From positions 167,614-231,613 of the forward strand of contig CALUFM010000002.1 in assembly GCA_944319935.1 (NCBI GenBank): a DNA stretch of 64,000 nt. Direction: 5' to 3'. The DNA is from an uncultured Prevotella sp. (GTDB lineage: Bacteria; Bacteroidota; Bacteroidia; Bacteroidales; Bacteroidaceae). Below are positions 35,634-44,220 of the stretch, piece by piece (the stretch's first letter is position 1; each line of letters starts with the position of its first letter). The notes under the pieces were generated by a model. That model saw nothing but the letters and a program-made list of their open reading frames with translations. It was not told the origin of the DNA and did not search any database. A program made the translations under genes and the position numbers.

Positions 35634-35661
35634 TCGATTGAACTTAGTTTGTCAAAAGCAT

Positions 35662-35705
35662 GGGGCATGTCGGCAACATCTTTTACAAGCATGTCAACAT
35701 GCCCC
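35662..35705 (-). terminator. Hairpin between the small basic protein gene and rng (possible attenuator)
   Basis: GGGGCATGT (35662-35670) pairs with 35697-35705. The T run is weak on the minus strand (GCTTTTG), so partial read-through into rng seems likely. Confidence 0.35.
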
Positions 35706-35739
35706 TTTTCTTAGCCGAAACAGGCTGTGTCCGCAAGTT

Positions 35740-35829
35740 TTACTTGCTCTTGTGCCTGTTCTTTCTTAATCTTTTCTTACGCTTGTGCGTTGCCATCTTG
35801 TGGCCCTTTTTCTTTTTACCGTTTGGCAT
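35740..35829 (-). CDS. 29-residue highly basic protein, probable Bacteroidetes-specific ribosomal protein
   Basis: A complete 29-codon frame runs from ATG (35827-35829) to TAA (35740-35742). The product begins MPNGKKKKGHKMATHKRKKR and continues with LRKNRHKSK: more than half of the residues are Lys, Arg or His, with no acidic residue. Nearly identical short peptides (MPNGKK...HK.ATHKRKKR..) occur throughout Bacteroidetes next to HU and RNase G genes. I associate this type with a small ribosomal protein found in Bacteroidetes ribosome structures (bL38 or similar), but that equation is from memory and should be treated as tentative. Coding is supported by the composition, the clean start and stop, and the spacing between hup and rng. 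Confidence 0.85.
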   Translation of the reverse strand: MPNGKKKKGHKMATHKRKKRLRKNRHKSK

Positions 35830-35875
35830 AGTTGTATAATTTTAAAGTGTTATGATAATTTGTTGAATTTCCTTT

Positions 35876-36157
35876 TCATTCGCCTTTCATCTTGCTAACA
35901 AAGCTTTTGGCGGGCTTGAAGCTTGGAAAGTCGTGTGCGGCGATGACGATAGTCGTGTTTTTTGATATGTTGCGTGCTGTCTTCTCGGCTCTGTGCTTTA
36001 CGACAAAGCTGCCGAAACCGCGCAGGTACACATTTTCTTTCCTTTCAAGCAGGCTGTCTTTTATTATCGCCATAAACGCCTCAACCGTTGCCGATACGTC
36101 TTTCTTGGCGATGCCGGTCGATGTTACGATTTCCTCGATTATATCTGCTTTTGTCAT
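35876..36157 (-). CDS. hup: HU-family DNA-binding protein
   Basis: A 93-residue histone-like protein. MTKADIIEEIVTSTGIAKKDV begins the N-terminal helices and VYLRGFGSFVVKHRAEKTARN is the beta-ribbon body with the GFGSF signature; FKPAKSFVSKM closes the domain. HU dimers bend and compact DNA. Length is normal. A good -7 box (36212-36219) precedes the gene, and the small basic protein gene follows 46 bp downstream, probably on the same transcript. Confidence 0.96.
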   Translation of the reverse strand: MTKADIIEEIVTSTGIAKKDVSATVEAFMAIIKDSLLERKENVYLRGFGSFVVKHRAEKTARNISKNTTIVIAAHDFPSFKPAKSFVSKMKGE

Positions 36158-36211
36158 AGTTATTATATGTATTTACCGTTTACAGTTACTTGCATATCGT
36201 TTTTGAGCTTG

Positions 36212-36219
36212 CAAATATA
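36212..36219 (-). promoter_or_regulatory. -7 box TATATTTG for hup
   Basis: The reverse strand reads TATATTTG, 55 bases before the hup ATG. Confidence 0.6.
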
Positions 36220-36905
36220 CTGCTTTTTGTCGTTAAACGGAAATTTATTTTGCTTTTTTTGATGATTTGCGTCTGAAAAGATGCTATAAATCACGTAGTT
36301 ACCTATTTTGTGCGGTTCAGTGTCTGGGTGTTTTGTTCCAGTGTTGCGGCTCGGGTGGTGACACTCCGTGTTGCAGGTTCCCGCTTTTTGTGAAATTGTC
36401 TTATTTCAGCTTTTGCCGTGTCGTGGCTTCCTTTTTGTCAAGTCGGGAATGTCTGTGTTTTTGTCGGAAATAGGGCATGCGCTATCCCTTGTATGGTGTT
36501 TTTGTTCACTGTTGGCATTGTTTTTCCCCTTTGCTCCTGCTGTTTTATGCCCGTTTTGTGGTCGTATGCTGTGTGAAATGCGGCAAATTGAATGCTTGAA
36601 AGTGGCAGATGGCGGTGTGGAAGGATGTGTTTTGGGGTGCGATATGCCGTCTTTCAGCCATATTTTGATGTTTTTATGTTGCACATTTTCGTGTCTTTCT
36701 TGTTATAGTGTTGTCTGTTAGGGAGTTGCGTTTGCACGCTTGAATTTCGCTCATTTCATGCTGCGGGTGTTTGTTTTTTCAGTGAGGCGGCTGTGGGGCT
36801 TCAAGGAAATTCAGAATGCAAGCAAATCCGTGCTTTTGCTTTCAGGGATGATTTTGACAATTGGGGATGTTTGAAAACTTATTTGGATATGTTGGAATAA
36901 TTTGC
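36220..36905. other. Intergenic region with a 22-bp repeat array, no gene
   Basis: Almost 700 bases between divergent genes. A four-unit array lies at 36573-36660. A 117-codon plus-strand frame (36368-36721) runs through the array, is Cys/Phe-rich and resembles no family, so it is not called. Confidence 0.6.
36573..36660. repeat. 22-bp-period repeat array (4 units, diverged)
   Basis: Units start at 36573, 36595, 36617 and 36639. Units 1 and 3 (GTGAAATGCGGC.. and GTGGAAGGATGTGTTTTGGG) align, and units 2 and 4 also align loosely (GGC/CGTCTTT), repeating the 44-bp higher-order layout of 29147-29234. Confidence 0.5.
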
Positions 36906-36913
36906 TACATTTG
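36906..36913 (+). promoter_or_regulatory. -7 box TACATTTG for the YeiH-like gene
   Basis: TACATTTG lies 42 bases before ATG 36956. It falls inside the longer frame from 36902 and rules out that start. Confidence 0.6.
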
Positions 36914-36955
36914 CGGCCTTTTATATTAACAAGAATTTTTTTACGCTTAAAGCTT

Positions 36956-37987
36956 ATGTTGACAGAGAAGCGGAGCAGTATGCTCCATGGCGTGTTGCTT
37001 ATCACGCTGTTTTCATGCGCCGCGTTTTACATCGGCGACATGGGGTTTGTTAAGAGTTTGTCACTCAGCCCGATGATTGTAGGTATCATTCTTGGCATGT
37101 TGTACGCGAACAGCTTGCGCAACAACCTGCCTGACACTTGGGTGCCTGGCATCCAGTTTTGCTCGAAGCGCATTTTGCGTATAGGCATTATCCTTTATGG
37201 TTTCAGGCTCACGTTCCAGAACGTGCTTGAGGTCGGGTTGCCTGCGATTGTCATCGACGCGATAGTGGTTACGGTTACGATTTTTGGTGGAATATTGATT
37301 GGCCGCTTGCTGAAGATGGACCGCGGCATCACTTTGCTGACGTCTGTTGGCAGTGCGATTTGCGGTGCGGCGGCGGTGCTTGGCACAGAGTCGGCTATCC
37401 GTGTAAAGCCGTACAAGACGGCGGTGGCTGTTTCGACGGTGGTTATTTTCGGTACGTTGGCCATGTTCGTTTACCCCGTGCTTTACCAAAGCGGCGTTTT
37501 CGACCTGTCTCCAAGGGAGATGGGCGTATTTGCTGGTTCTACGATACATGAGGTCGCACACGTTGTTGGAGCCGGAAATGCCATGGGCAAGGACGTGTCA
37601 GACTCGGCCATCATCGTAAAGATGATACGTGTCATGATGCTTGTGCCCGTATTGTTGATTATAAGTTACAGTGTGATGCGCGCCGCCTTGAAGAGCGGCG
37701 ACACCGAAGGGCGCGGCAAGATTTCGCTGCCTTGGTTCGCCATATTGTTCCTTGTGGTCATTGGTTTCAATTCGTTTGACCTCTTGCCTGCCGGCATGGT
37801 TGGTTTCATCAACACCTTTGACACATTCCTCTTGACAATGGCCATGACCGCCCTCGGCGCGGAGACCAGCATCGACAAGTTCAAGAAGGCTGGTTTCAAG
37901 CCGTTTCTGCTTGCCTTTATCCTGTTCTTGTGGCTTATAGGCGGTGGTTACCTTATGGCAAAATATCTTGTGCCGTTGATAGGGTAA
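36956..37987 (+). CDS. YeiH-family putative sulfate exporter (UPF0324)
   Basis: A 343-residue membrane protein with about ten hydrophobic segments, beginning MLTEKRSSMLHGVLLITLF. Family features visible: VGIILGMLYANSL, KRILRIGIILYGFRLTFQ, VGSAICGAAAVLGTE and VFAGSTIHEVAHVVGAG. The family (PSE/YeiH) is annotated as exporting sulfate or related sulfur anions, but experimental support is thin. No LysR partner gene (yeiE) is adjacent. The start is fixed by the -7 box at 36906. The following small gene starts about 38 bp downstream. Confidence 0.88.
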   Translation: MLTEKRSSMLHGVLLITLFSCAAFYIGDMGFVKSLSLSPMIVGIILGMLYANSLRNNLPDTWVPGIQFCSKRILRIGIILYGFRLTFQNVLEVGLPAIVIDAIVVTVTIFGGILIGRLLKMDRGITLLTSVGSAICGAAAVLGTESAIRVKPYKTAVAVSTVVIFGTLAMFVYPVLYQSGVFDLSPREMGVFAGSTIHEVAHVVGAGNAMGKDVSDSAIIVKMIRVMMLVPVLLIISYSVMRAALKSGDTEGRGKISLPWFAILFLVVIGFNSFDLLPAGMVGFINTFDTFLLTMAMTALGAETSIDKFKKAGFKPFLLAFILFLWLIGGGYLMAKYLVPLIG

Positions 37988-38025
37988 CGGGGTTGACGTC
38001 GAATGCTTGACAAGGTTTCCCGGTG

Positions 38026-38433
38026 ATGAATAAAAAGTCAATAATCATATTCAGCGCAATTTTGGTTGTAGCTTCAATTTTCCTGTTTGAAGCCATAGGG
38101 CTGCATAGGATTAACAATGAGAAAGCTGAGGCTCAGTCTGAGTTGCGCTTGGCCAAACCTTCGTTGAACTCATATACAGACTTGTGGATGTACATGGCGC
38201 ATGGCTCTTATGTCGGTTTGCCCAGTTTTGACTCTGTATGTAATTACTCCGGGAGGGATGTTGCTGCATATCGGGTTGACATAACGGTGTGTGAAGAGAA
38301 AAACTTTCATCCGTCTGACACCCAACTGTATAAAGATTTATATGTGATGCGAATCAAGGAAAACCCGAAATATAATGAATGGAGGGTGTCTTTCCCTGAA
38401 ATTTACGAGAACCTTGGGTTGTCGTTGGACTGA
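38026..38433 (+). CDS. Uncharacterised small membrane-anchored protein
   Basis: A 135-residue protein I do not recognise. It starts MNKKSIIIFSAILVVASIFLF, a single hydrophobic signal anchor without lipobox or clear cleavage site, followed by a polar domain with several aromatic residues (YTDLWMYMAHGSYVGL, NPKYNEWRVSFPEIYENLG). It follows the YeiH-like gene by about 38 bp on the same strand and may be cotranscribed. An in-frame GTG one codon upstream (38023) is an alternative start. Confidence 0.6.
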   Translation: MNKKSIIIFSAILVVASIFLFEAIGLHRINNEKAEAQSELRLAKPSLNSYTDLWMYMAHGSYVGLPSFDSVCNYSGRDVAAYRVDITVCEEKNFHPSDTQLYKDLYVMRIKENPKYNEWRVSFPEIYENLGLSLD

Positions 38434-38609
38434 TTTCATGATTGCCGCATAACATTTTATATTTAAAATTTGTACGCCCTCGGTCTGTCATGGTTGTTTT
38501 TGGTGGACTGGGGCGTATCTTGTTGTTTTGTTGCAGACACTCTTGTTTTATTACGGCAGTTTGTGCTGTTTACGGTATCGTTTGGCGGATGGAGTGCTGA
38601 TAATAAAGT

Positions 38610-38631
38610 TTAAAAATGCGTGTTTTGCCGT
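38610..38631. repeat. Single 22-bp repeat unit upstream of gyrA
   Basis: The last 13 bases of this unit (CGTGTTTTGCCGT) match the hairpin-forming unit at 20919-20940 exactly, but no inverted copy follows here. Confidence 0.45.
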
Positions 38632-38637
38632 AAATGA

Positions 38638-38656
38638 TTTTCACAGGTCGTGAAAA
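38638..38656. promoter_or_regulatory. Dyad in the gyrA promoter region
   Basis: TTTTCAC, five bases, GTGAAAA. It lies six bases before the TAATTTAG box, where a regulator or supercoiling-sensitive element could act. Function is inferred from position only. Confidence 0.3.
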
Positions 38657-38754
38657 AGCATTAATTTAGCACGCTGGAAATGAGACAAAACCTCTTAGAA
38701 CGAAAGGAAATGGCCTCAAACGGCATTTTGCGTAAAAATTAATTGGATAAATAA

Positions 38755-41376
38755 ATGGATAATAACAACAACACGTTTGACCAAGACAGGATTATAAAAA
38801 TCAATATCGAGGAGGAGATGAAATCCTCGTACATAGACTATTCGATGTCCGTGATTGTGGCTCGTGCGTTGCCTGACGTGCGTGACGGCTTCAAGCCCGT
38901 ACACCGCCGTATCCTTTACGGAATGATGGGAATCGGCAATACGAGCGACAAGCCTTATAAGAAATGCGCGCGCGTGGTCGGCGAGGTGCTTGGTAAGTAC
39001 CACCCCCACGGTGACAGTTCGGTTTACGGCGCGTTGGTGCGTATGGCTCAGGACTGGAACATGCGTTACACGTTGGTTGACGGTCAAGGCAACTTCGGAA
39101 GCGTGGATGGCGATTCAGCCGCAGCCATGCGTTATACAGAGTGCCGCCTCTCGAAGATGGGCGAACACATAATGGACGACCTTGATAAAGAAACTGTGGA
39201 CATGACGAACAACTTCGACGACTCGCTGCAGGAGCCTACCGTCATGCCAACAAAGATACCCAACCTGCTTGTCAATGGCGGCAACGGCATTGCCGTGGGT
39301 ATGGCGACCAACATTCCGACGCACAATCTTGGCGAGGTGATAGATGGTTGTTGCGCTTATATTGACAATCCTGACATTGACGTGGACGGATTGATGCAAT
39401 ATATCAAGGCTCCTGACTTCCCAACGGGAGCATATATATATGGTATACAGGGCGTGCGTGACGCGTACGCCACTGGCCGCGGACGCATAGTGATGCGTGC
39501 GAAGGCTGAAATAGAGAGCGGCGAGAGTCACGACAAGATAGTTGTTACAGAAATACCTTACGGGGTAAACAAGGCGCAGTTGATTGAATATATTGCGGAC
39601 TTGGTGAAGGAAGGCAAGCTTGACGGCATAAGCAACGCCAATGACGAGAGCGACCGCCACGGCATGCGTATTGTTATCGACGTAAAGAAGGACGCCAACG
39701 CGAATGTCATTTTGAACAAGTTGTTTAAGATGACCGCGCTGCAAAGCTCATTCTCAGTGAATTGCATTGCTTTGGTCAAGGGGCGTCCACGCCTGTTGAC
39801 GTTGAAAGATTGCGTGCGCTACTTTGTTGACCACAGGCATGATGTTACCATTCGCAGGACGAAGTTTGAATTGCGTAAGGCGCAAGAGAGGGCGCATATA
39901 CTTGAGGCCCTTATCATTGCTTGTGACAATATCGACGAGGTGGTGCATATCATCCGTTCTTCAAAAACGCCTTCGGACGCACAGCGCAATTTGGAACAGC
40001 GTTTCAATCTGGACGAGTTGCAGTCGAAAGCTATCGTGGACATGCGCCTGAGCCAGTTGACAGGTTTGCGCATGGACCAGTTGCACGCCGAGTATGAGGA
40101 GATTGAAAAGCGCATAGCTTATTTGCAGCAGATACTTGACGACCCTGAACTTTGCAAGAAAGTGATGAAGGACGAATTGCAGGAGGTCAAGGAAAAATAT
40201 GGCGATGAGCGTCGCACAGAGATAAAGTATTCAAGCGAGGAATTCAATCCGGAAGACTTTTATCCCAACGACCCTGTTGTAATCACCATCAGCCACCTTG
40301 GCTACATCAAGCGCACACCGCTGTCAGAGTTCCGCGAACAAGCTCGTGGAGGCGTTGGCAGCAAGGGAGCGCACAGCCGTGACAATGACTTCACCGAGTA
40401 TATTTATCCGGCGACGATGCATAACACCATGATGTTCTTTACGAACAAGGGACGTTGTTACTGGCTGAAATGCTATGAAATACCTGAAGGTGCGAAGAAC
40501 TCCAAGGGGCGTGCGATACAGAATCTGCTCAACATAGATAACGACGACAGTATAAAAGCGTTCTTGAGGTTGCGCGGAAGTCTTGACGACGATAAGTTCA
40601 TCAACAGCCATTATGTCGTGTTTGCCACAAAGAATGGCTTGATAAAGAAAACAAGTCTTGAGGCTTACAGCCGTCCGAGAGCTAACGGCGTGATAGCCAT
40701 AAATGTGCTTGAAGGTGACGAAGTGGTAGGTGTGCGCCTGACAAACGGCCACAACGAACTGCTTATGGCTGACAGGAACGGGCGCGCCGTGAGGTTTAAT
40801 GAGAACACAGTCCGTGCCATGGGGCGTGTTTCTACCGGTGTGCGTGGCATGAAACTTGATGAAGGTGACGACGAGGTGGTTGGCATGGTTGTTGTCAACA
40901 AGCCTGATACGGAGACAATAATGGTTGTCAGTGAAAACGGTTATGGCAAGCGCAGCCAAGTTGAAGACTACCGTGTGACCAATCGTGGCGGCAAGGGTGT
41001 CAAGACGCTCAACATCACGGAGAAGACAGGAAGGCTTGTGGCAATAAAGGTTGTTACTGACGAAAATGACCTTATGATAATAAACAAGAGCGGAATATTG
41101 ATACGCCTGAAGGTGTCTGATTGTCGCGTCATGGGACGAGCCACACAGGGTGTAAGGCTTATCAACCTGACAAAGAAGAACGATGTTATTTCAAGTGTCT
41201 GCAAGGTGATGAGTTCGGACATAGAAGCTTTGGCCGAGGCGGAGAGCCGTAAGGAATGGAATACTACGAGTGAGGCCATAAGGAATGATGTCTTGGCCGG
41301 AAATAATGGCAATGACGGTGATGACGTGGAAGCTCAAGACGGTGAGACCGTTGACACCGACAGCGAGAATATTTAA
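38755..41376 (+). CDS. gyrA: DNA gyrase subunit A
   Basis: An 873-residue type IIA topoisomerase A subunit. The N-terminal breakage-reunion domain has [31 protein letters not shown], the quinolone region [17 protein letters not shown] and the catalytic Tyr in [12 protein letters not shown]. The C-terminal half (from about 510) has the beta-pinwheel repeats, including the GyrA box-like stretch [14 protein letters not shown]. The tail is acidic ([16 protein letters not shown]). Length is normal. It is followed 21 bp downstream by a TPR gene on the same strand. Confidence 0.97.
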   Translation: MDNNNNTFDQDRIIKINIEEEMKSSYIDYSMSVIVARALPDVRDGFKPVHRRILYGMMGIGNTSDKPYKKCARVVGEVLGKYHPHGDSSVYGALVRMAQDWNMRYTLVDGQGNFGSVDGDSAAAMRYTECRLSKMGEHIMDDLDKETVDMTNNFDDSLQEPTVMPTKIPNLLVNGGNGIAVGMATNIPTHNLGEVIDGCCAYIDNPDIDVDGLMQYIKAPDFPTGAYIYGIQGVRDAYATGRGRIVMRAKAEIESGESHDKIVVTEIPYGVNKAQLIEYIADLVKEGKLDGISNANDESDRHGMRIVIDVKKDANANVILNKLFKMTALQSSFSVNCIALVKGRPRLLTLKDCVRYFVDHRHDVTIRRTKFELRKAQERAHILEALIIACDNIDEVVHIIRSSKTPSDAQRNLEQRFNLDELQSKAIVDMRLSQLTGLRMDQLHAEYEEIEKRIAYLQQILDDPELCKKVMKDELQEVKEKYGDERRTEIKYSSEEFNPEDFYPNDPVVITISHLGYIKRTPLSEFREQARGGVGSKGAHSRDNDFTEYIYPATMHNTMMFFTNKGRCYWLKCYEIPEGAKNSKGRAIQNLLNIDNDDSIKAFLRLRGSLDDDKFINSHYVVFATKNGLIKKTSLEAYSRPRANGVIAINVLEGDEVVGVRLTNGHNELLMADRNGRAVRFNENTVRAMGRVSTGVRGMKLDEGDDEVVGMVVVNKPDTETIMVVSENGYGKRSQVEDYRVTNRGGKGVKTLNITEKTGRLVAIKVVTDENDLMIINKSGILIRLKVSDCRVMGRATQGVRLINLTKKNDVISSVCKVMSSDIEALAEAESRKEWNTTSEAIRNDVLAGNNGNDGDDVEAQDGETVDTDSENI

Positions 41377-41397
41377 GTTTAATTAAATAGATTGATT

Positions 41398-42642
41398 ATG
41401 AAAAAACTAACAATGTTGGCGCTTGCTGCAGTTGTCAGCGCGTCTGCTTTTGCACAAGACGTGTCAAAGCAAATTTCGAAAATCAAGGATTATAAAGAAG
41501 CTTATAATCTTTTGCAGAGTAATCTTGGCAGCATGTCTGCTGAGGAGAAGGCCAAGTGCTACAACGCTTTGGTGGATCTTGCTTATGAAAAAGTGATAAA
41601 GGAGCAGGGCACTATAACTGAGAACCAAATGGCGGAGCAGTTGAAGACCGAGGTGACTCCTTATGACACAGTAGGGCTTTACAATGCGGTGATGCAGGCG
41701 TTGGAGAATGGTGTGGCTTGTGACGAGTTCGACATGCAGCCCAATGAAAAGGGCAAGGTTAAGCCTAAGTTCCATAATTCAAATGCCGACCGTCTGTATC
41801 CAATCCGTTTCCATTTGATTAATGCAGGAATATATTATCAGGGAAAGGGTGACGACAAGCTCTCTTACAAGTATCTGGCTACGTATGTTGAAAGCGCGGA
41901 CTATCCCTTGTTCAAGGAAAAAGACAAGAGTACGGATGCCAATCTTACGCAGATAGCTTATTTCGCAGCTACTTCAGCGTTTATGGCAAAGGATTACGCC
42001 AAGGCTGAAAAGTATGCGGACATAGCACTTGCCGACACTGCTTACGGGGAGAAAGCTATGCAAGTAAAGCTTTCTGCATTGCAGAGCCAACTGAAAACGC
42101 ATGAGGATTCTGTGAATTATGTCAACAAATTGAAGGAAATCTATGCCCAGGATGAAAATAACGAAGTTGTTTTCGGAATGATTTGCTCAATGTTGTCAAA
42201 CCTGAACGACAAAGCCGGTGTTGACGCATTCTTGGATGCAAAGTTGGCGAAAGACCCGAACAATTTCACGGCTTTGGCGATGAAAGGCCAGACTTATCTC
42301 TTGGATAAGAAGTTTGACGAGGCGATAAACTATCTTTCAAAGGCCATTAAAATCCAGCCGACAAACATCGTTGCAGAGTCTTTGTTGGGGCAGAGCTACA
42401 TGTTCAAGGCTCAGGATGCAGCGGTGCGTGCAACCTCAAATGGCAAGGCTTTGTCGCCAGACGCAGAAAAAGTGATAGTAGGTGTTTACGAACAAGCAAT
42501 AAGTCATTTTGAGAAAGCCAAGGAGCTTGACAAGACAATGGAGAACAAGAATGCTTGGGCTTATTACCTCTACAGATGCTACTACACCGTGTATGGTGCT
42601 GACGACCAGAGGACCAAAGACGCAGAGCTTCTTACAAAGTGA
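41398..42642 (+). CDS. Exported TPR protein, first of a tandem pair
   Basis: A 414-residue exported protein with signal peptide MKKLTMLALAAVVSASAFAQ. A conserved N-terminal module contains FDMQPNEKGKVKPKFH and NAGIYYQGKGD, followed by TPR-like repeats, for example LAMKGQTYLLDKKFDEAINY and LDKTMENKNAWAYYLYRCYY. The next gene encodes a diverged paralogue. Tetratricopeptide proteins of this kind usually scaffold complexes in the periplasm; no specific partner is evident. The start at 41398 gives the standard signal peptide; a TTG two codons earlier is rejected. Confidence 0.85.
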   Translation: MKKLTMLALAAVVSASAFAQDVSKQISKIKDYKEAYNLLQSNLGSMSAEEKAKCYNALVDLAYEKVIKEQGTITENQMAEQLKTEVTPYDTVGLYNAVMQALENGVACDEFDMQPNEKGKVKPKFHNSNADRLYPIRFHLINAGIYYQGKGDDKLSYKYLATYVESADYPLFKEKDKSTDANLTQIAYFAATSAFMAKDYAKAEKYADIALADTAYGEKAMQVKLSALQSQLKTHEDSVNYVNKLKEIYAQDENNEVVFGMICSMLSNLNDKAGVDAFLDAKLAKDPNNFTALAMKGQTYLLDKKFDEAINYLSKAIKIQPTNIVAESLLGQSYMFKAQDAAVRATSNGKALSPDAEKVIVGVYEQAISHFEKAKELDKTMENKNAWAYYLYRCYYTVYGADDQRTKDAELLTK

Positions 42643-42660
42643 TTTTAATTGATTTATTTG

Positions 42661-42695
42661 GAGACCGATATTTACCATTAATGTCGGTCTCTTAA
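42661..42695 (+). terminator. Weak terminator between the tandem TPR genes
   Basis: GAGACCGA (42661-42668) pairs with TCGGTCTC (42684-42691), followed by a T-rich but interrupted tract. Confidence 0.4.
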
Positions 42696-42730
42696 TATTG
42701 TTTTCAGTGTAATTTTTTATTTTATCATTT

Positions 42731-43930
42731 ATGTTGCGTTTGTTTTCCATCATATTTTCAGTGTTGATTGCAGTTTCTGTTTTTCCACAGAAAAAAGAGA
42801 TAAGCCAAGCTCGTTCGGACATAAAGAAGCGTAGTAACCTTGAGCAAGCAGAAAAGTCAATGCGTGAATTGCTTAAAGATTCGGCGAACAAGGGCAACGT
42901 TAAGATTTATGAAACATTGGCTGAAGCGATTAAAGCACAGTATGAAGTGGCTAATGAGAAATTATATTTAAAAGAGCCTTTTGACACAGCTTCGTTTTTT
43001 ACCACTGTCCATAAGATGTTTTTGGCTTACGAGCAGCTTGACAGCATTGACATGCAGCCTGACAAGAAAGGGCGGGTCAAGCTGAAATACCGTAAAAAGA
43101 ACGCAGAATTTTTGAACAAATATAGACCCAATTTGTATAATGGCGGCGTGTATTTTGTAAGGAAAAATAATTTTGCTTCAGCTTACTCTTTGATGGATGC
43201 CTATTTGGATTGCAGGCGTCAGCCTTTGTTTGCAGGGTATAGTGAAGCGAAAGATTCGTATAAGTCGGCGGCGTATTGGACCGTGTTTTGCGGACATAAG
43301 CTTTCCAGTCCTGACAGTCTGCTCAAATATTCAGAGCTGGCTTTGACGGACAAGAAATACAGGAAGCGCACAATCGGGTACATGTCGAATGCGTATTTGC
43401 AGAAAAAGGACACTCTGGGATATGTGAAAATGTTAAGATTGGGGTTCGCGGAAAATAAGAACTCAAAGTTTTTCTTTACACGCTTGATGGATTATTATAC
43501 AAGCGTAAACCAATTGGACTCGGCCATGAGCATTGTGGACAGCGCGCTTGAGAGCGACGGAAACAACACGTTGTTCCTGTTCGCAAAGAGCAATCTTTCA
43601 CTGAATATGGGCAAATATGAAGACTGCATATCAATAAGCGACAGCCTTATCGCACGCAATGACACATTGCCAGATGTTTATCTGAACGCCGGTGTGTCTT
43701 GTCTGAATTTGGCGTTGGCTCTTGAGTCTGATGTCGCGAACAAGAAAAAGAACAGCAAGAAAATCTTGGATTGCTATAAAAGAGCGTTGCCGTACATGGA
43801 GAAGTACCGTGAAATGGCCCCGGATGATAAGGAACGGTGGGCCAAATCACTTTATAATATCTATCTGAAACTTAACATGGGGCGTAAATTTGAAGAAATA
43901 AGTGGTGTGCTTAGAAAAATGAGAAAATAA
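42731..43930 (+). CDS. Exported TPR protein, second of a tandem pair
   Basis: A 399-residue exported protein with N-terminal signal MLRLFSIIFSVLIAVSVFPQ. It shares the module of the upstream gene: IDMQPDKKGRVKLKYRKKNA against FDMQPNEKGKVKPKFHNSNA, and NGGVYFVRKNNF against NAGIYYQGKGDD. It also carries TPR-like helices (LPDVYLNAGVSCLNLALALE, LDCYKRALPYMEKYREMAP). Sequence identity outside these motifs is low, so the duplication is old. More basic than its neighbour. Function unknown. Confidence 0.82.
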   Translation: MLRLFSIIFSVLIAVSVFPQKKEISQARSDIKKRSNLEQAEKSMRELLKDSANKGNVKIYETLAEAIKAQYEVANEKLYLKEPFDTASFFTTVHKMFLAYEQLDSIDMQPDKKGRVKLKYRKKNAEFLNKYRPNLYNGGVYFVRKNNFASAYSLMDAYLDCRRQPLFAGYSEAKDSYKSAAYWTVFCGHKLSSPDSLLKYSELALTDKKYRKRTIGYMSNAYLQKKDTLGYVKMLRLGFAENKNSKFFFTRLMDYYTSVNQLDSAMSIVDSALESDGNNTLFLFAKSNLSLNMGKYEDCISISDSLIARNDTLPDVYLNAGVSCLNLALALESDVANKKKNSKKILDCYKRALPYMEKYREMAPDDKERWAKSLYNIYLKLNMGRKFEEISGVLRKMRK

Positions 43931-43966
43931 AATAGCACATGCGCTTTTATAAATAATGTTATTTTT

Positions 43967-43997
43967 TTTGGCGATACTTTTTTTTGAACTATCTTTG
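43967..43997 (+). promoter_or_regulatory. Full -33/-7 promoter for the nucleoside transporter operon
   Basis: TTTG (43967-43970), 19 bases, TATCTTTG (43990-43997). The predicted leader to ATG 44221 is about 220 bases and contains a 22-bp repeat array. Confidence 0.65.
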
Positions 43998-44073
43998 CAG
44001 ATAGTAATATGGCGGTGGCTTTAAGTTAAACGACTTGAGGCCAGCGGGTTTGCAATAGGCGACCGTTTGTTGT

Positions 44074-44139
44074 GTGAAAGGCGGCAAATGGGGGCGTGAA
44101 AGGCAGTCTTTTGCAAGGCGATAGGCCATGTCTTACAAT
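44074..44139. repeat. 22-bp-period repeat array in the nupG leader (3 units)
   Basis: Units start at 44074, 44096 and 44118 (GTGAAAGGCGGC.., GTGAAAGGCAGTCTTTTGC.., GCGATAGGCCATGTCTT..). A fainter fourth follows at 44140. The first two units share GTGAAAGGC exactly. Confidence 0.6.
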
Positions 44140-44220
44140 ATGGTGGCATTTTAGGCAAAGTTTCATAGGACTTGTGTTGCCCAATAATGCTTTTCCGTTG
44201 AAAATATAAATGTATCGGTT

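Larger units (their letters stand above)
38434..38754. other. Region upstream of gyrA: one repeat unit, a dyad and a near -7 box
   Basis: Contains a weak hairpin TACGCCC/GGGCGTA (38473-38517), one 22-bp repeat unit (38610-38631), a 7-5-7 dyad TTTTCAC/GTGAAAA (38638-38656) and a near -7 box TAATTTAG (38662-38669). No ORF of interest. Confidence 0.45.

Noticed and set aside
36368..36721. 117-codon plus-strand ORF, Cys-rich
   Set aside because: Runs through the 22-bp repeat array, has no relatives I recognise and no promoter or ribosome-binding context.
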